DNA of 62,355 nt, taken from assembly GCF_022549775.1 (NCBI RefSeq), contig NZ_JAKZGP010000025.1, positions 1 through 62,355 of the forward strand, read 5' to 3'. A model generated the notes under the pieces. That model had not been told where the DNA came from and did not search any database. It was given only the letters and a program-made list of their open reading frames with translations. Both the position numbers and the translations under genes were made by a program. Position 1 is the first letter of the stretch. Each line of letters opens with the position of its first letter. Of this stretch, positions 42,518-51,685 are shown one piece after another. This DNA is from Belliella filtrata (GTDB lineage Bacteria > Bacteroidota > Bacteroidia > Cytophagales > Cyclobacteriaceae).

Positions 42518-44569
42518 TTACTCGGTAACCTTTCTTTTTAAAACAATTACCTCTTTCCTTTTTGCTTCCATGATAGAGAAAAAATCCTTCATCTTATCAT
42601 ACTTATCTGAAGTGTAAAAAGTTTGATTAACCAGCATAGAGCAATTGATTTGAATTTTATCAGCACCACTTATAGCAGACATATAGGAAAAAGAAAGATT
42701 CTTATCTTCAAAGTTTGAGACAATTGACTCAGGCAATGATTCAATCTCATATCCGTCTGGTATATCAATAACAAGAGTCAAGTTATCCTTTCTAGTATAA
42801 ATGTAGTCAATAGGTAAAAGTCTTTTTTCATCTTTGAAGGGATTATCTGCATGAAAAAATTTCTCGAATATATCCAAATAGATAAAATCGCCCGAGATAT
42901 CTATACCCTGTCGACTTACCATTTTATATTTTTCAACGAAAGGCATTTCTCTGACATCAGCGTTTTCAAAACTGGATTCTATTACCGTCCAATCTTTCAA
43001 ATTATTTGCAAAATCTTCTTTGAACTTTTCTAATCCTTCTTGTTTAAGTCTTCTTTTTAAATTGCCTGCTTTAAAACCTGTGATCCTTTTATTTACATCT
43101 ACATTAATATCAGAATCAGATAAAGACACTTGAATGAGTGCAGCCTCGGTCATCGGTATCCTACTTTGAAAATCTATCCAATGAGAATTTTGATTACTTA
43201 CCACCCAACCTTTATGGTTCATCGAGTGTCTAGGAGACACACCAAAAGGCAGCATATTATCAGAGGCATCTAACACCAACTCTTTACCATTAAAAAGAAC
43301 GGCAGCACTCAAATAGTTAAGCTTATACATTAGCGGATTAATTGGATTTATAAAACCAATATCTCTTGTACTGCTCACTATGGGCTCAGCATTGAAGCCT
43401 GCTTCTCGAAGAAATGCTATTAGGATAAAATTAATTTCAGAAACAGACCCATTTCCTTCTTGATAAGCTTTTTCTAAACTTTTTGTAGGGTAAATCCCTC
43501 TCTTCCCATTCCAGCTAACTTTAGAACTCACATGGTTTAAAATTGCATTAATCTTTTCTTCTTCAGTGTCATCTGTTTTTAATATTGAAGGCACAATTGT
43601 TTTTACAAACTTTGTTTTATTCAACACCTTACCAAAATCTTCATCCGCAATCAGTTCTTCAGACATTTTCTCCCAACTAGGAGCTACATTTTGTCTGGTA
43701 CTATTTGGAAATTGGATCCACTTCAATTGAAATTCAACTTTGGAGATGTAACTTTTAGGATTATCTACAAAAGGTTCTTCCCGTAGTGCAGGCACATTAG
43801 ATACGGCCCAATGGTAATTCTGATTTTCAAAATCTACTGATTGCATACTAGATTGATTAGAAGTCACATACCTACCATGAACCACGTCAGATTGCATCCA
43901 GTTGATCCTACCAGCTGAAGTTGTCTTTTTGCTAATATCATAATTCAAACTACCTTGATTGATTTGTGAATAAGAAAAATACTCTGGATGCTCTAGCTTA
44001 TACTCACTCCAAATGGTTGGAATTTCTGATTGGAATTCCCATTCTCTAAGATAATTAAACAGATCCGAATTGATTTCATAAGAAATTTCTATTACTGACC
44101 CAGGTTTCACTTTTGGCATTGATACCTTCATCAAATTGTAAGTTGCGCTTACTTTTTCTTCAAAAATATTATCCTTAGTCAGTTTATCTTGAATAATTCT
44201 ACCATCATCTCCCACATTATAAACATTCCCTTTGATATTAAAAACCTTATCGGTTCTACCTTGAATGTTATAAAATGGAATGATAAAATCTGCATAACTC
44301 GTCCCCTCTGAACTAATGACTTTTACAACTTTATGTATTTTATAATTAATCACAAAGCCAGCAGCTGAAGTAAAACTAAACTTTGCCTCTCCTACATGAG
44401 ATATAATAACAGCGTCTGCTTCTGGATCTGCTAAAAATTCCTTCATCTGAATAAATTCATTGGGCACTTTACCAAACTTCAAACTCCCTAACTGTTGCGA
44501 ATGAACACTAGAGGTACTGATGATGCAAAACAATCCAACAAGAATTGAACAAGTAAAAATTCTATTCAT
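42518..44569 (-). CDS. secreted DUF3857/transglutaminase-like protein, upstream copy
   Basis: 683 residues from the ATG at 44569, where MNRIFTCSILVGLFCIISTSSVHSQ is a good signal peptide; an ATG at 44599 is also in frame but spoils the signal. DUF3857 is at about 60-245 and a transglutaminase-like domain at about 325-450 (EEEKINAILNHVSSKVSWNGKRGIYPTKSLEKAYQEGNGSVSEINFILIAFLREAGF). In the place where the downstream copy has GDC, this protein has GSVSEI with no cysteine, so the thiol nucleophile seems to be lost. A His (VSPRHSMNHKGW) remains. It may therefore be a non-catalytic partner. Forms an operon with the next gene. Confidence 0.85.
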   Translation of the reverse strand: MNRIFTCSILVGLFCIISTSSVHSQQLGSLKFGKVPNEFIQMKEFLADPEADAVIISHVGEAKFSFTSAAGFVINYKIHKVVKVISSEGTSYADFIIPFYNIQGRTDKVFNIKGNVYNVGDDGRIIQDKLTKDNIFEEKVSATYNLMKVSMPKVKPGSVIEISYEINSDLFNYLREWEFQSEIPTIWSEYKLEHPEYFSYSQINQGSLNYDISKKTTSAGRINWMQSDVVHGRYVTSNQSSMQSVDFENQNYHWAVSNVPALREEPFVDNPKSYISKVEFQLKWIQFPNSTRQNVAPSWEKMSEELIADEDFGKVLNKTKFVKTIVPSILKTDDTEEEKINAILNHVSSKVSWNGKRGIYPTKSLEKAYQEGNGSVSEINFILIAFLREAGFNAEPIVSSTRDIGFINPINPLMYKLNYLSAAVLFNGKELVLDASDNMLPFGVSPRHSMNHKGWVVSNQNSHWIDFQSRIPMTEAALIQVSLSDSDINVDVNKRITGFKAGNLKRRLKQEGLEKFKEDFANNLKDWTVIESSFENADVREMPFVEKYKMVSRQGIDISGDFIYLDIFEKFFHADNPFKDEKRLLPIDYIYTRKDNLTLVIDIPDGYEIESLPESIVSNFEDKNLSFSYMSAISGADKIQINCSMLVNQTFYTSDKYDKMKDFFSIMEAKRKEVIVLKRKVTE

Positions 44570-44664
44570 AACTAACTTTTTTTCATGAAATGTAGACACT
44601 TAAAATCAAATTTCAAATAGGTGAATAGTTACTTTTAAAAATTATTTTTCAGACATCTAAAAGT

Positions 44665-44696
44665 AAAAAAACCAGCCCTTTACAGACTGGTTTTTT
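44665..44696. terminator. bidirectional terminator between the fused E1 gene and the DUF3857 pair
   Basis: The arms aaaaaaccag (44666-44675) and ctggtttttt (44687-44696) form a 10-bp stem with T-tracts on both strands. It ends the fused-E1 transcript on the minus strand. Confidence 0.8.
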
Positions 44697-44723
44697 CTTC
44701 AACTAAAGCACATGAGACAACTA

Positions 44724-47138
44724 TTATATAGCAGGGAATTTTTGTGGATTTGACTCATGCATAATAGCATAAACTTTCTCTACTACATCCTCCACTGAAG
44801 GCTTGGAAAAATAGTCTCCATCTGAAGAGTACGCTGGCCGATGCGCCTTGGCTGCAATTGCAGCTGGTTCTGCATCCAAGTGATAATATATACCTTGATG
44901 CTGTATTGCTTGCTGCATCATATAAGCTGTACCTCCACCAGGGACATCTTCATCTGCGAACAGGACTCTATTGGTCTTTTTAACTGATGCTCCAATCACC
45001 CCACTTGTATCAAATGGCAGCAAAGTCTGAACATCAATCACCTCAAGATCAATACCCATCAAAGAAAGCTCTTCTGCGGCATCCATGACTACCCGACACA
45101 TAGAGCCATAAGTGACTACTGTGATATCCTCTCCTGACCTTAAAATCTCTGGTGAACCCAAAGCAACCTTCATTTCAGAAATATTAGTCGGCATTTTCTC
45201 TTTGAGCCTGTAGCCATTTAAGCATTCGATCACCAAAGCTGGCTCATCAGCTTCCATCAAGGTGTTGTACATGCCAGCTGCCTGGCTCATGTTACGCGGC
45301 ACACAGATCACCATTCCTCTAAGAGAATTAAGCAACATCCCAATAGGAGATCCTGCATGCCATACTCCCTCTAATCTATGTCCTCTGGTACGCACAATAA
45401 GTGGAGCCTTTTGACCTCCTTTGGTTCGATATTGTAGACAGGCGACATCGTCAGCCAAGGTCATCAATGCATAATAGATATAATCTAAATATTGTATCTC
45501 TGCCATCGGCCTTAATCCACGAAGTGCTGCTCCCAACCCTTGACCTATAATTGTACACTCCCTGATCGATGTATCGGTCACTCTCCACTCTCCGTGTTTT
45601 GCTTGCAGTCCTGCAAATGCCTGATTTACGTCACCAATTTTACCTACATCTTCTCCAAAAGCAAAAAATCTTGGATCTCTCGATAGGATACTATCAAAAC
45701 ATGCTTGAAGAACTTCCCTTCCATCTACTTGAGGTGAATCATCTTCATAGACTGCAGGCACCGGCTCTATTCGCTCTACGTTATATTCAGATTGACTATA
45801 TAGGTGACTATTGTACCTGTCTTCATTGAGCTGTTGCTGCGTAGTGTACCAGCTTTTCAAGTCTTGCTTGATAGCTTCATCATCATTTCTCAAAATCCAC
45901 AAAGCCCTTCTTACCGTAGAGATCACGTCCTTTCTGATTGGGTTGAGGGTTTTTGAAAGCTCTTGAGCTAGCTGATTAATTCCTGATGGATCCGAGCAGC
46001 TAGACGCTACGGTTTTCAGCAAGCTAACAGCCTCATCCAATTCTTTTTTAATAGTCCCTGCAAATGCCTTCCATGCAATATCTTTTTGCTCTTTGACAAA
46101 CTGTTTCGCTTCCAGTTCTATTTTATCTAACGCTTCTTGGTTGGCTACCTCATTTTTGATGAGATAGTCTTTAAACTTAGTGAGACAATCGTGCTCTTTT
46201 TCCCACTCAAGTCTTTCGGCAGACTTATATCTCTCATGAGAGCCTGAAGTAGAGTGACCTTGAGGCTGTGTCATCTCTGTCACATGAATTAGCACAGGGA
46301 CATGCTCTTCTCTAGCTATACGTGAGGCATTTTCAAAAGCCCTATCCAAACCTTCATAATCCCAACCTTTCACCACAAAGATTTCATACCCCTTTTGATC
46401 ATCATTTCTTTGAAATCCTCTAAGGATTTCAGAAATACTCCCTTTGGTAGTATGGTATTCATTTGGTACAGAAATCCCATATCCATCATCCCAAACAGAC
46501 ACTACCATAGGCACTTGAAGTACCCCTGCTGCATTGATTGTTTCGAAAAACATACCCTCAGAAGTCGAGGCATTCCCTATGGTTCCCCAGGCTACTTCAT
46601 TACCTTTGTTGGTAAAGTCCGTTAAGCTATGAAGGTCTTTGTTTTCTCTAAATAATTTGGATGCATAAGCTAAGCCTAAGAGCTTTGGCATTTGGGCTGC
46701 CGTAGGCGAAATATCCGCTGATGAATTCTTGATGTTCATGAGGTTTTTCCAAGTGCCATCATCATTTAGCGACCTTGTAGCAAAGTGACCGTTCATCAAC
46801 CTTCCGGCTGATGCTGGTTCCGCATTAACATCAGTGTGTGCGTATAGTTGTGCAAAGTATTCTTGTAAGCTCAGGTTACCAATGGCAAACATAAATGTCT
46901 GATCCCTGTAGTACCCTGCCCTGAAATCTCCCTTCTGGAAATACCTAGCCATTGCTAGTTGAGCAAGCTCCTTTCCATCTCCAAATATTCCAAACTTCGC
47001 CTTCCCCATAAACACCTCTTTCCTGCCCATCAATGAGGCATGCCTACTTTCTTGTGCTATACGGTATTCTTCTAAAAGCTGCTTTTTATCCACAGGCTTC
47101 TTAATTCTTTTGGATGATGCTGTTTCGACTTCTGCCAT
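44724..47138 (-). CDS. branched-chain 2-oxo acid dehydrogenase E1, alpha-beta fusion
   Basis: 804 residues, the fused E1 of the 2-oxo-isovalerate/BCKDH type found in Bacteroidota. The alpha half (about 1-370) holds the thiamine-diphosphate region (AWGTIGNASTSEGMFFETINAAGVLQVPMVVSVWDDGYGISVPNE) and the phosphorylation-loop equivalent GHSTSGSHERYK. The beta half (about 470-804) opens with VDGREVLQACFDSILSRDPRFFAFGEDVGKIGDVN and ends with the transketolase C-terminal domain (DVQTLLPFDTSGVIGASVKKTNRVLFADEDVPGGG). It decarboxylates keto acids from valine, leucine and isoleucine and passes the acyl group to E2. The E2 and E3 genes are not adjacent. A near-perfect -7 element lies at 47194-47201. Confidence 0.93.
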   Translation of the reverse strand: MAEVETASSKRIKKPVDKKQLLEEYRIAQESRHASLMGRKEVFMGKAKFGIFGDGKELAQLAMARYFQKGDFRAGYYRDQTFMFAIGNLSLQEYFAQLYAHTDVNAEPASAGRLMNGHFATRSLNDDGTWKNLMNIKNSSADISPTAAQMPKLLGLAYASKLFRENKDLHSLTDFTNKGNEVAWGTIGNASTSEGMFFETINAAGVLQVPMVVSVWDDGYGISVPNEYHTTKGSISEILRGFQRNDDQKGYEIFVVKGWDYEGLDRAFENASRIAREEHVPVLIHVTEMTQPQGHSTSGSHERYKSAERLEWEKEHDCLTKFKDYLIKNEVANQEALDKIELEAKQFVKEQKDIAWKAFAGTIKKELDEAVSLLKTVASSCSDPSGINQLAQELSKTLNPIRKDVISTVRRALWILRNDDEAIKQDLKSWYTTQQQLNEDRYNSHLYSQSEYNVERIEPVPAVYEDDSPQVDGREVLQACFDSILSRDPRFFAFGEDVGKIGDVNQAFAGLQAKHGEWRVTDTSIRECTIIGQGLGAALRGLRPMAEIQYLDYIYYALMTLADDVACLQYRTKGGQKAPLIVRTRGHRLEGVWHAGSPIGMLLNSLRGMVICVPRNMSQAAGMYNTLMEADEPALVIECLNGYRLKEKMPTNISEMKVALGSPEILRSGEDITVVTYGSMCRVVMDAAEELSLMGIDLEVIDVQTLLPFDTSGVIGASVKKTNRVLFADEDVPGGGTAYMMQQAIQHQGIYYHLDAEPAAIAAKAHRPAYSSDGDYFSKPSVEDVVEKVYAIMHESNPQKFPAI

Positions 47139-47193
47139 AATTTTAAGTTAACTAAAGCTATTTTGGGTAATTACATGTCTTTTGCAAGTATCT

Positions 47194-47201
47194 CAAAAAT
47201 A
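47194..47201 (-). promoter_or_regulatory. -7 element of the fused E1 gene (TATTTTTG)
   Basis: The complement of 47194-47201 reads TATTTTTG, matching TAnnTTTG, 56 bases before the ATG. Confidence 0.45.
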
Positions 47202-47541
47202 AAGAATTTTGTCTTTTCTACAAACTACTCAACAGTATAAATTTGAAATTTTCCAGAAATTTATTTTGACAATATTTACAAAAAACAATTTTATCAAAAT
47301 TTTATTTCAATAAAAACAATTAAACATTTATTTTAAATTACACATCATGTGATTCGCCAATACTTTCATAAGCGTTAAAAAACTTCTATTAATACTCAAA
47401 ATTTTCAATCATTAAAATTACATTTTTAAAATTTTATTAAGAAAAAACAAAATACATGAAATTATATTCCAAATTAAAATGTAATTCTATCTTGATTCAA
47501 AAAAGTATATGGATTTTCCAAATAGAATGCTTATACATTAT

Positions 47542-47549
47542 TATATTTG
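47542..47549 (+). promoter_or_regulatory. ald promoter -7 element (TATATTTG)
   Basis: TATATTTG matches TAnnTTTG, 33 bases before the ald ATG at 47582, giving a leader of about 25 bases and supporting that start. Confidence 0.55.
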
Positions 47550-47581
47550 CCGCCATTAAATCTAACCCAAATTTACAAGAC

Positions 47582-48700
47582 ATGATAATAGGTGTTCCAA
47601 AGGAGATTAAAAACAATGAAAACAGGGTTGCATTGACCCCGGCTGGAGCCAAAGAATTAGTAAAAAGAGGACATTCAGTATTTGTGCAGCATACAGCTGG
47701 TGAAGGTAGTGGATTCTCTGATGATCAATACACAGAAGCTGGTGCAGCCATACTACCTACTATTGAGGACGTATATGGCATTGCAGAAATGATCATGAAG
47801 GTAAAAGAACCAATCGAGCCAGAATACAAACTGATCAAAGAAGATCAACTCTTGTTCACCTATTTTCACTTTGCATCTTACGAGCCTTTGACAAAGGCAA
47901 TGGTCGCTAGCAAATCTATCTGCTTAGCCTATGAAACTGTAGAGAAGACAGATAGAAGCTTACCACTTTTGGTGCCAATGTCAGAAGTAGCTGGAAGAAT
48001 GGCCATACAAAAAGGTGCCAACTACCTTGAAAAACCATTAGGAGGAAGAGGTATTCTACTTGGTGGTGTACCAGGAACACTTCCTGCGAAGGTTTTGATC
48101 CTTGGAGGTGGTGTAGTAGGAACTCAAGCCGCCTGGATGGCCGCGGGACTGGGTGCAGACGTGACTATCATGGATGTGTCTCTCCCTAGAATGAGATACC
48201 TCGCTGATGTGATGCCTGCCAATGTCAAAACCATGATGTCTAATGAGTACAATATAAGAGACATGATCAAAGATGCAGACCTAATCGTAGGCGCTGTGTT
48301 GATACCAGGAGCTAAAGCCCCTCACCTGATCACCAGAGATATGTTGGCTGACATGAAAAAAGGAGCTGTCCTTGTAGACGTCGCTGTCGATCAAGGTGGC
48401 TGTATCGAAACTTGTAAGCCAACTACACACGAGAATCCTACATATGTAATCGATGATGTAGTTCATTATTGTGTAGCCAATATGCCTGGTGCTGTTCCTT
48501 ACACTTCAACTTTAGCATTGACTAATGCCACACTACCTTATGCTATTCAGCTAGCAGATAAAGGTTGGAAGAGAGCTGCGCAGGAAAACTTTGAACTTGT
48601 ACCAGGCTTGAATGTCATTCATGGAGACATCGTTTACAAAGCTGTGGCTGATGCTTTCAATATGGACTATGTGCCTGTAGAAAAATATTTAGCTGACTAA
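47582..48700 (+). CDS. ald: alanine dehydrogenase
   Basis: 372 residues, the usual length for the family. It interconverts alanine and pyruvate plus ammonia with [39 protein letters not shown] is the standard opening; catalytic Lys and His are in the MKVKEP and LFTYFHFAS regions (about 72-97), and the NAD loop is [29 protein letters not shown] (about 168-196). The ATG at 47582 was chosen because the 42 extra codons upstream are non-homologous and contain a promoter. The gene is followed by a perfect 12-bp terminator stem. Saccharopine-dehydrogenase relatives share the fold, but the motifs here are of Ald. Confidence 0.95.
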   Translation: MIIGVPKEIKNNENRVALTPAGAKELVKRGHSVFVQHTAGEGSGFSDDQYTEAGAAILPTIEDVYGIAEMIMKVKEPIEPEYKLIKEDQLLFTYFHFASYEPLTKAMVASKSICLAYETVEKTDRSLPLLVPMSEVAGRMAIQKGANYLEKPLGGRGILLGGVPGTLPAKVLILGGGVVGTQAAWMAAGLGADVTIMDVSLPRMRYLADVMPANVKTMMSNEYNIRDMIKDADLIVGAVLIPGAKAPHLITRDMLADMKKGAVLVDVAVDQGGCIETCKPTTHENPTYVIDDVVHYCVANMPGAVPYTSTLALTNATLPYAIQLADKGWKRAAQENFELVPGLNVIHGDIVYKAVADAFNMDYVPVEKYLAD

Positions 48701-48728
48701 GCTTTCGATACATAATAAATGAATATTG

Positions 48729-48763
48729 AAATAGGTTTGGAGTTTCATACACCAAACCTATTT
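48729..48763. terminator. ald terminator, bidirectional
   Basis: Perfect 12-bp arms aaataggtttgg (48729-48740) and ccaaacctattt (48752-48763), then TATTTTTA. It lies between convergent ald and the DUF6992-like gene. Confidence 0.85.
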
Positions 48764-48768
48764 TATTT

Positions 48769-49380
48769 TTAAAAATTCATCATCAATCCAATACCGTTTT
48801 GGGTAGTTCCAATGTGCTTTACAATTTCAGGCAACGCTTTACCATGCCCTAAATGAAATGCGTACTTGATCGCATCAAAACTCATCAAAAAAGCCCCTTG
48901 TAATATTACTGATTTCCCGAAACCTTGAAGCTGTTCACTACCTACCCTGCGACCACGTTCATTGAGGTATAACCCGCCTGCCATATAGGCCACATCCAAA
49001 GCAGCATTTACGATCAAGATCTTTTCGATACCATGTTGCGCTTGCATCGTCTCCCAAAAATCTGACCCTGGTATTTCCTTCATCGCCGAATAATAGCCAA
49101 AACCAGCTATGGCAAGATTCACTGTGTTCCAGTATATATTCATTTGATGAAAAGCTTTTGTTTGCCCAGAAGTCCGTCCTGCCATTACTCCTCCCAAGAC
49201 CATGTTACCTACCGCCCAAGAACCCAAAATCAACATTCCTGACTTATTGTATTCTATACGCTTGGCATTAAATTCCACCAGTTTTTCCTGTTGCTCATTT
49301 TGAGCAGCAGCTTGAAGACTTAACATTATCATAAGTAACATCAAAGTGAAGTTGAGAATGTTGCTTTCTTGTGTTTTCAT
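48769..49380 (-). CDS. membrane protein, DUF6992-like
   Basis: 203 residues from the ATG at 49380 (MKTQESNILNFTLMLLMIMLSLQAAAQ), a clear signal or first helix; the frame runs to 49452 but the extra residues are basic and unlike a signal. Mature part: three to four hydrophobic segments (about 45-67, 83-98, 120-145, 160-178) with SGMLILGSWAVGNMVLGG, MNIYWNTVNLAIAGFGYYSAMKEIPGS and MAGGLYLNERG. This pattern matches the DUF6992 family of Bacteroidota, of unknown function. It follows the LysE gene on the same strand by 71 bases and may be part of the same unit. Confidence 0.72.
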   Translation of the reverse strand: MKTQESNILNFTLMLLMIMLSLQAAAQNEQQEKLVEFNAKRIEYNKSGMLILGSWAVGNMVLGGVMAGRTSGQTKAFHQMNIYWNTVNLAIAGFGYYSAMKEIPGSDFWETMQAQHGIEKILIVNAALDVAYMAGGLYLNERGRRVGSEQLQGFGKSVILQGAFLMSFDAIKYAFHLGHGKALPEIVKHIGTTQNGIGLMMNF

Positions 49381-49451
49381 ATAAAGGCATTTTTTTCGAA
49401 ATGATCTAACAAAAAATTGGACAGCGATTGAACTACACTTATTAATACCCA

Positions 49452-50090
49452 CTAAAGCATCAAATGTTTATCATAAGCGAATAAAATCAACCTGACCCCA
49501 AAAAACACCAATACAACAGCTACGACCCTATTCATTCTTACCATAAATTTAGGAGTCACGAAAGGCTTGAGCTGTTTTGCTACAAAAGCTTTCAGAAGAT
49601 CTATCGCAAATACGGTAAGCAAGATGCCAGCATAGTAAAAGAATATATCTGTATTTTTAAAATCATCTTTGATACTCACAATACCCGCTATAGAAATCCA
49701 AAAAAGCATCACAAATGGATTTACACCATTGATGCTAAAGCCCTTCAAAAATGCTGTGGTCTTTTTAGGCTTTGGAAAAACAAATCCAGCAGTGTTTGGT
49801 CTTTGAACTGATTTTTTGAAAAATGTTGTAATCCCAAAACCTATGAGAACTACTGCACCTCCATAGCCTAAATACACTTCGAAGAGCGGATTCTGCGCAA
49901 AAATACTCACACTAAAAAAAGTGATCAAAACATAAATCAAATCACTCATCAAAATACCTAAAGCCAATACAGCTGTATTTTTGAAGCCTGAGGAAATCGA
50001 ATTTTGAATCAAAGTAAAGAATACTGGTCCTATCATAGCTGACAAGATAAGACCTACACTCAACCCTTCAAATATGGCCTGACTCATCAA
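49452..50090 (-). CDS. LysE/RhtB-family amino-acid exporter
   Basis: 212 residues with six hydrophobic segments. It opens with GLSVGLILSAMIGPVFFTLIQNSISSGFKNTAVLALGILMSDLIYVLITFFSVS, the LysE-family core including the conserved GP pair and D in the second helix. The C-terminal block is KGFSINGVNPFVMLFWISIAG, where the family usually has GxxxNxxNPK. Exports amino acids or small zwitterions by proton exchange. Its start overlaps the stop of the upstream GH3 gene by four bases (ATGA), so both are translated from one mRNA. The substrate is unknown. Confidence 0.88.
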   Translation of the reverse strand: MMSQAIFEGLSVGLILSAMIGPVFFTLIQNSISSGFKNTAVLALGILMSDLIYVLITFFSVSIFAQNPLFEVYLGYGGAVVLIGFGITTFFKKSVQRPNTAGFVFPKPKKTTAFLKGFSINGVNPFVMLFWISIAGIVSIKDDFKNTDIFFYYAGILLTVFAIDLLKAFVAKQLKPFVTPKFMVRMNRVVAVVLVFFGVRLILFAYDKHLML

Positions 50091-51637
50091 ATTGATATGT
50101 TATTTGCTTTAAGAAAAGCAAGCCAAGAATTCAACTTCTCTCCTTTCAGGACCCTGGGAAATTTATTTTGGCCACCTTCTTTACCCTCAGACTTCATCCA
50201 AGTATAAAATAGCGAAGGTGAAATCCTAGTCAGCTTCACTTCTTTCAAAGCATGTTTTCTCTCTACAACATAATCATCATTGAGCGTCTTGAGCTGGGCA
50301 TCAATTTCATCACGCAGCAAAGTTTCATCCACTTCATCTTCAGTACCGATGAACCAATGATGCATAAATAAATTCTCATGAGGTAAACCTACCACTGTAA
50401 ACTCTCTGACATCTATGTTACAAGCGTCCTCTAAGAGATTGATGGCTTTATTCATATTATCTACAGAAAGATGTTCTCCGCAGAGACTCAAAAAATGCTT
50501 AGTTCTTCCTGTTATGATTATTTCATTTTCAATTTTAGACACAAATTTAATGGTATCCCCTATAAGATACCTCCATGCTCCTGAGCAAGTGGTAATCAAG
50601 ATAGCATACTCTACCCCTTCTTCTATTTCATCTATTTTTAGTGGCCTGACACCTGACCTTAACTCACCATTTTGGTCAAAGTTTTCATCATTGAAAGGCA
50701 CGAACTCATAAAAGATCCCATTGTTTAGCACTAACCTCATCGAACCGCTATTTGGCTTGGCTTGAAAGGCCAAAAATCCTTCAGAGGCTAAGTACGTCTC
50801 CATGTAAATTAATGGCTTGGCCAATAGTTTTTCAAAACCTTTCCTGTATGGCTGAAAAGAAACACCTCCATGAACAAAAATTTGGAGGTTGGGCCACACT
50901 TCATGTATGGTTTTGACTTGATAGTGCTCTATAATTTTTTCCATAAGAATTTGAAGCCATGCTGGCACGCCAACTATGATTCCAATATCCCATTTACTTG
51001 CATTTTGAACAATCTGATCTAGTTTTTCTCCCCAATTTTTATTTTTAGATATTTTTTTACCGGGTCTATAGAATCTCTGAAACCAAATCGGTAGCCTACC
51101 AGCTGTGATTCCACTAAGGTCTCCTGAGAAGTAAGTACCATTAAATTCCAAATCTGTACTACCTCCAAGCATCAGTATCCCTTTGGTGAATAAACTCGTA
51201 GGTAAATCATATTTCGACAAGGTAAGGATCTGTCTCACTCCAGTTTTTCGGATTGCCTTGACCATATCCTTTGAAATTGGGATGTATTTGGAAGCGGCTC
51301 CTGAAGTTCCTGAACTCAAAGCAAAATACCTGATTTCTCCAGGCCAAGTGATATTTTTTTCACCCTCCTTTAGCCTATACCACCACGCTTCATAGATTTT
51401 ATCATAGTCATAAATGGGTACATTTTGGCTAAACTCTTTGTAAAAGGTATCATCATCTAATTTGAAGCTTTTCAACAGCTCACTAAAAGCATACTTTTTC
51501 CCAAAAGCAGTCTTTGCGGATTTTATCATTAATTTTTGCAGTACATGTTTTTGAAGAAAAGCTGGAGAACTGTATTCTTGCTCCAAAGATTCCCTTAATC
51601 TGATGCCGTTTTTTAGTAATGTCCCTAAGATAGCCAT
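50087..51637 (-). CDS. GH3 auxin-responsive promoter family protein (acyl-adenylate/amino-acid ligase fold)
   Basis: 516 residues. The GH3 family is best known in plants, where members join amino acids to jasmonate or auxin through an acyl-adenylate. Here the ATP-binding motifs are visible: FALSSGTSGAASKYIPISKDM (SSGTSG), VHGGVSFQPYRKGFEKLL, YMETYLASEGFLAFQ and YLIGDTIKFVSKIENEIIITGRTKHFLSLCGEHLS. It is cytosolic. Function in bacteria is not established. It is the first gene of a unit with a LysE-type exporter (four-base overlap). Its promoter is interlocked with that of divergent yggS. Confidence 0.9.
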   Translation of the reverse strand: MAILGTLLKNGIRLRESLEQEYSSPAFLQKHVLQKLMIKSAKTAFGKKYAFSELLKSFKLDDDTFYKEFSQNVPIYDYDKIYEAWWYRLKEGEKNITWPGEIRYFALSSGTSGAASKYIPISKDMVKAIRKTGVRQILTLSKYDLPTSLFTKGILMLGGSTDLEFNGTYFSGDLSGITAGRLPIWFQRFYRPGKKISKNKNWGEKLDQIVQNASKWDIGIIVGVPAWLQILMEKIIEHYQVKTIHEVWPNLQIFVHGGVSFQPYRKGFEKLLAKPLIYMETYLASEGFLAFQAKPNSGSMRLVLNNGIFYEFVPFNDENFDQNGELRSGVRPLKIDEIEEGVEYAILITTCSGAWRYLIGDTIKFVSKIENEIIITGRTKHFLSLCGEHLSVDNMNKAINLLEDACNIDVREFTVVGLPHENLFMHHWFIGTEDEVDETLLRDEIDAQLKTLNDDYVVERKHALKEVKLTRISPSLFYTWMKSEGKEGGQNKFPRVLKGEKLNSWLAFLKANNISI

Positions 51638-51650
51638 ATCTTTGTTTTGG

Positions 51651-51680
51651 TATATTTGAGTTATTGAGCTGTCAAAGTTA
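51651..51680. promoter_or_regulatory. interlocked divergent promoters of yggS and GH3 gene
   Basis: TATATTTG (51651-51658, plus strand) precedes yggS by 27 bases; TAACTTTG (minus strand, 51680-51673) precedes the GH3 gene by 35 bases. Both match TAnnTTTG. Each lies within the transcribed leader of the other, with predicted starts near 51665-51666 for both. Confidence 0.5.
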
Positions 51681-51685
51681 AAAGA

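Larger units (their letters stand above)
47139..47581. other. intergenic region between divergent fused-E1 and ald genes
   Basis: 443 bases if ald starts at 47582. It contains the fused-E1 -7 element (47194-47201), a very AT-rich stretch and the ald -7 element (47542-47549). The ald frame stays open upstream to 47456, but the promoter inside it and the lack of homology make that extension non-coding. Confidence 0.6.

Noticed and set aside
47456-47581. N-terminal extension of alanine dehydrogenase
   Set aside because: The extra residues are unlike any Ald, and a promoter -7 element lies within them.
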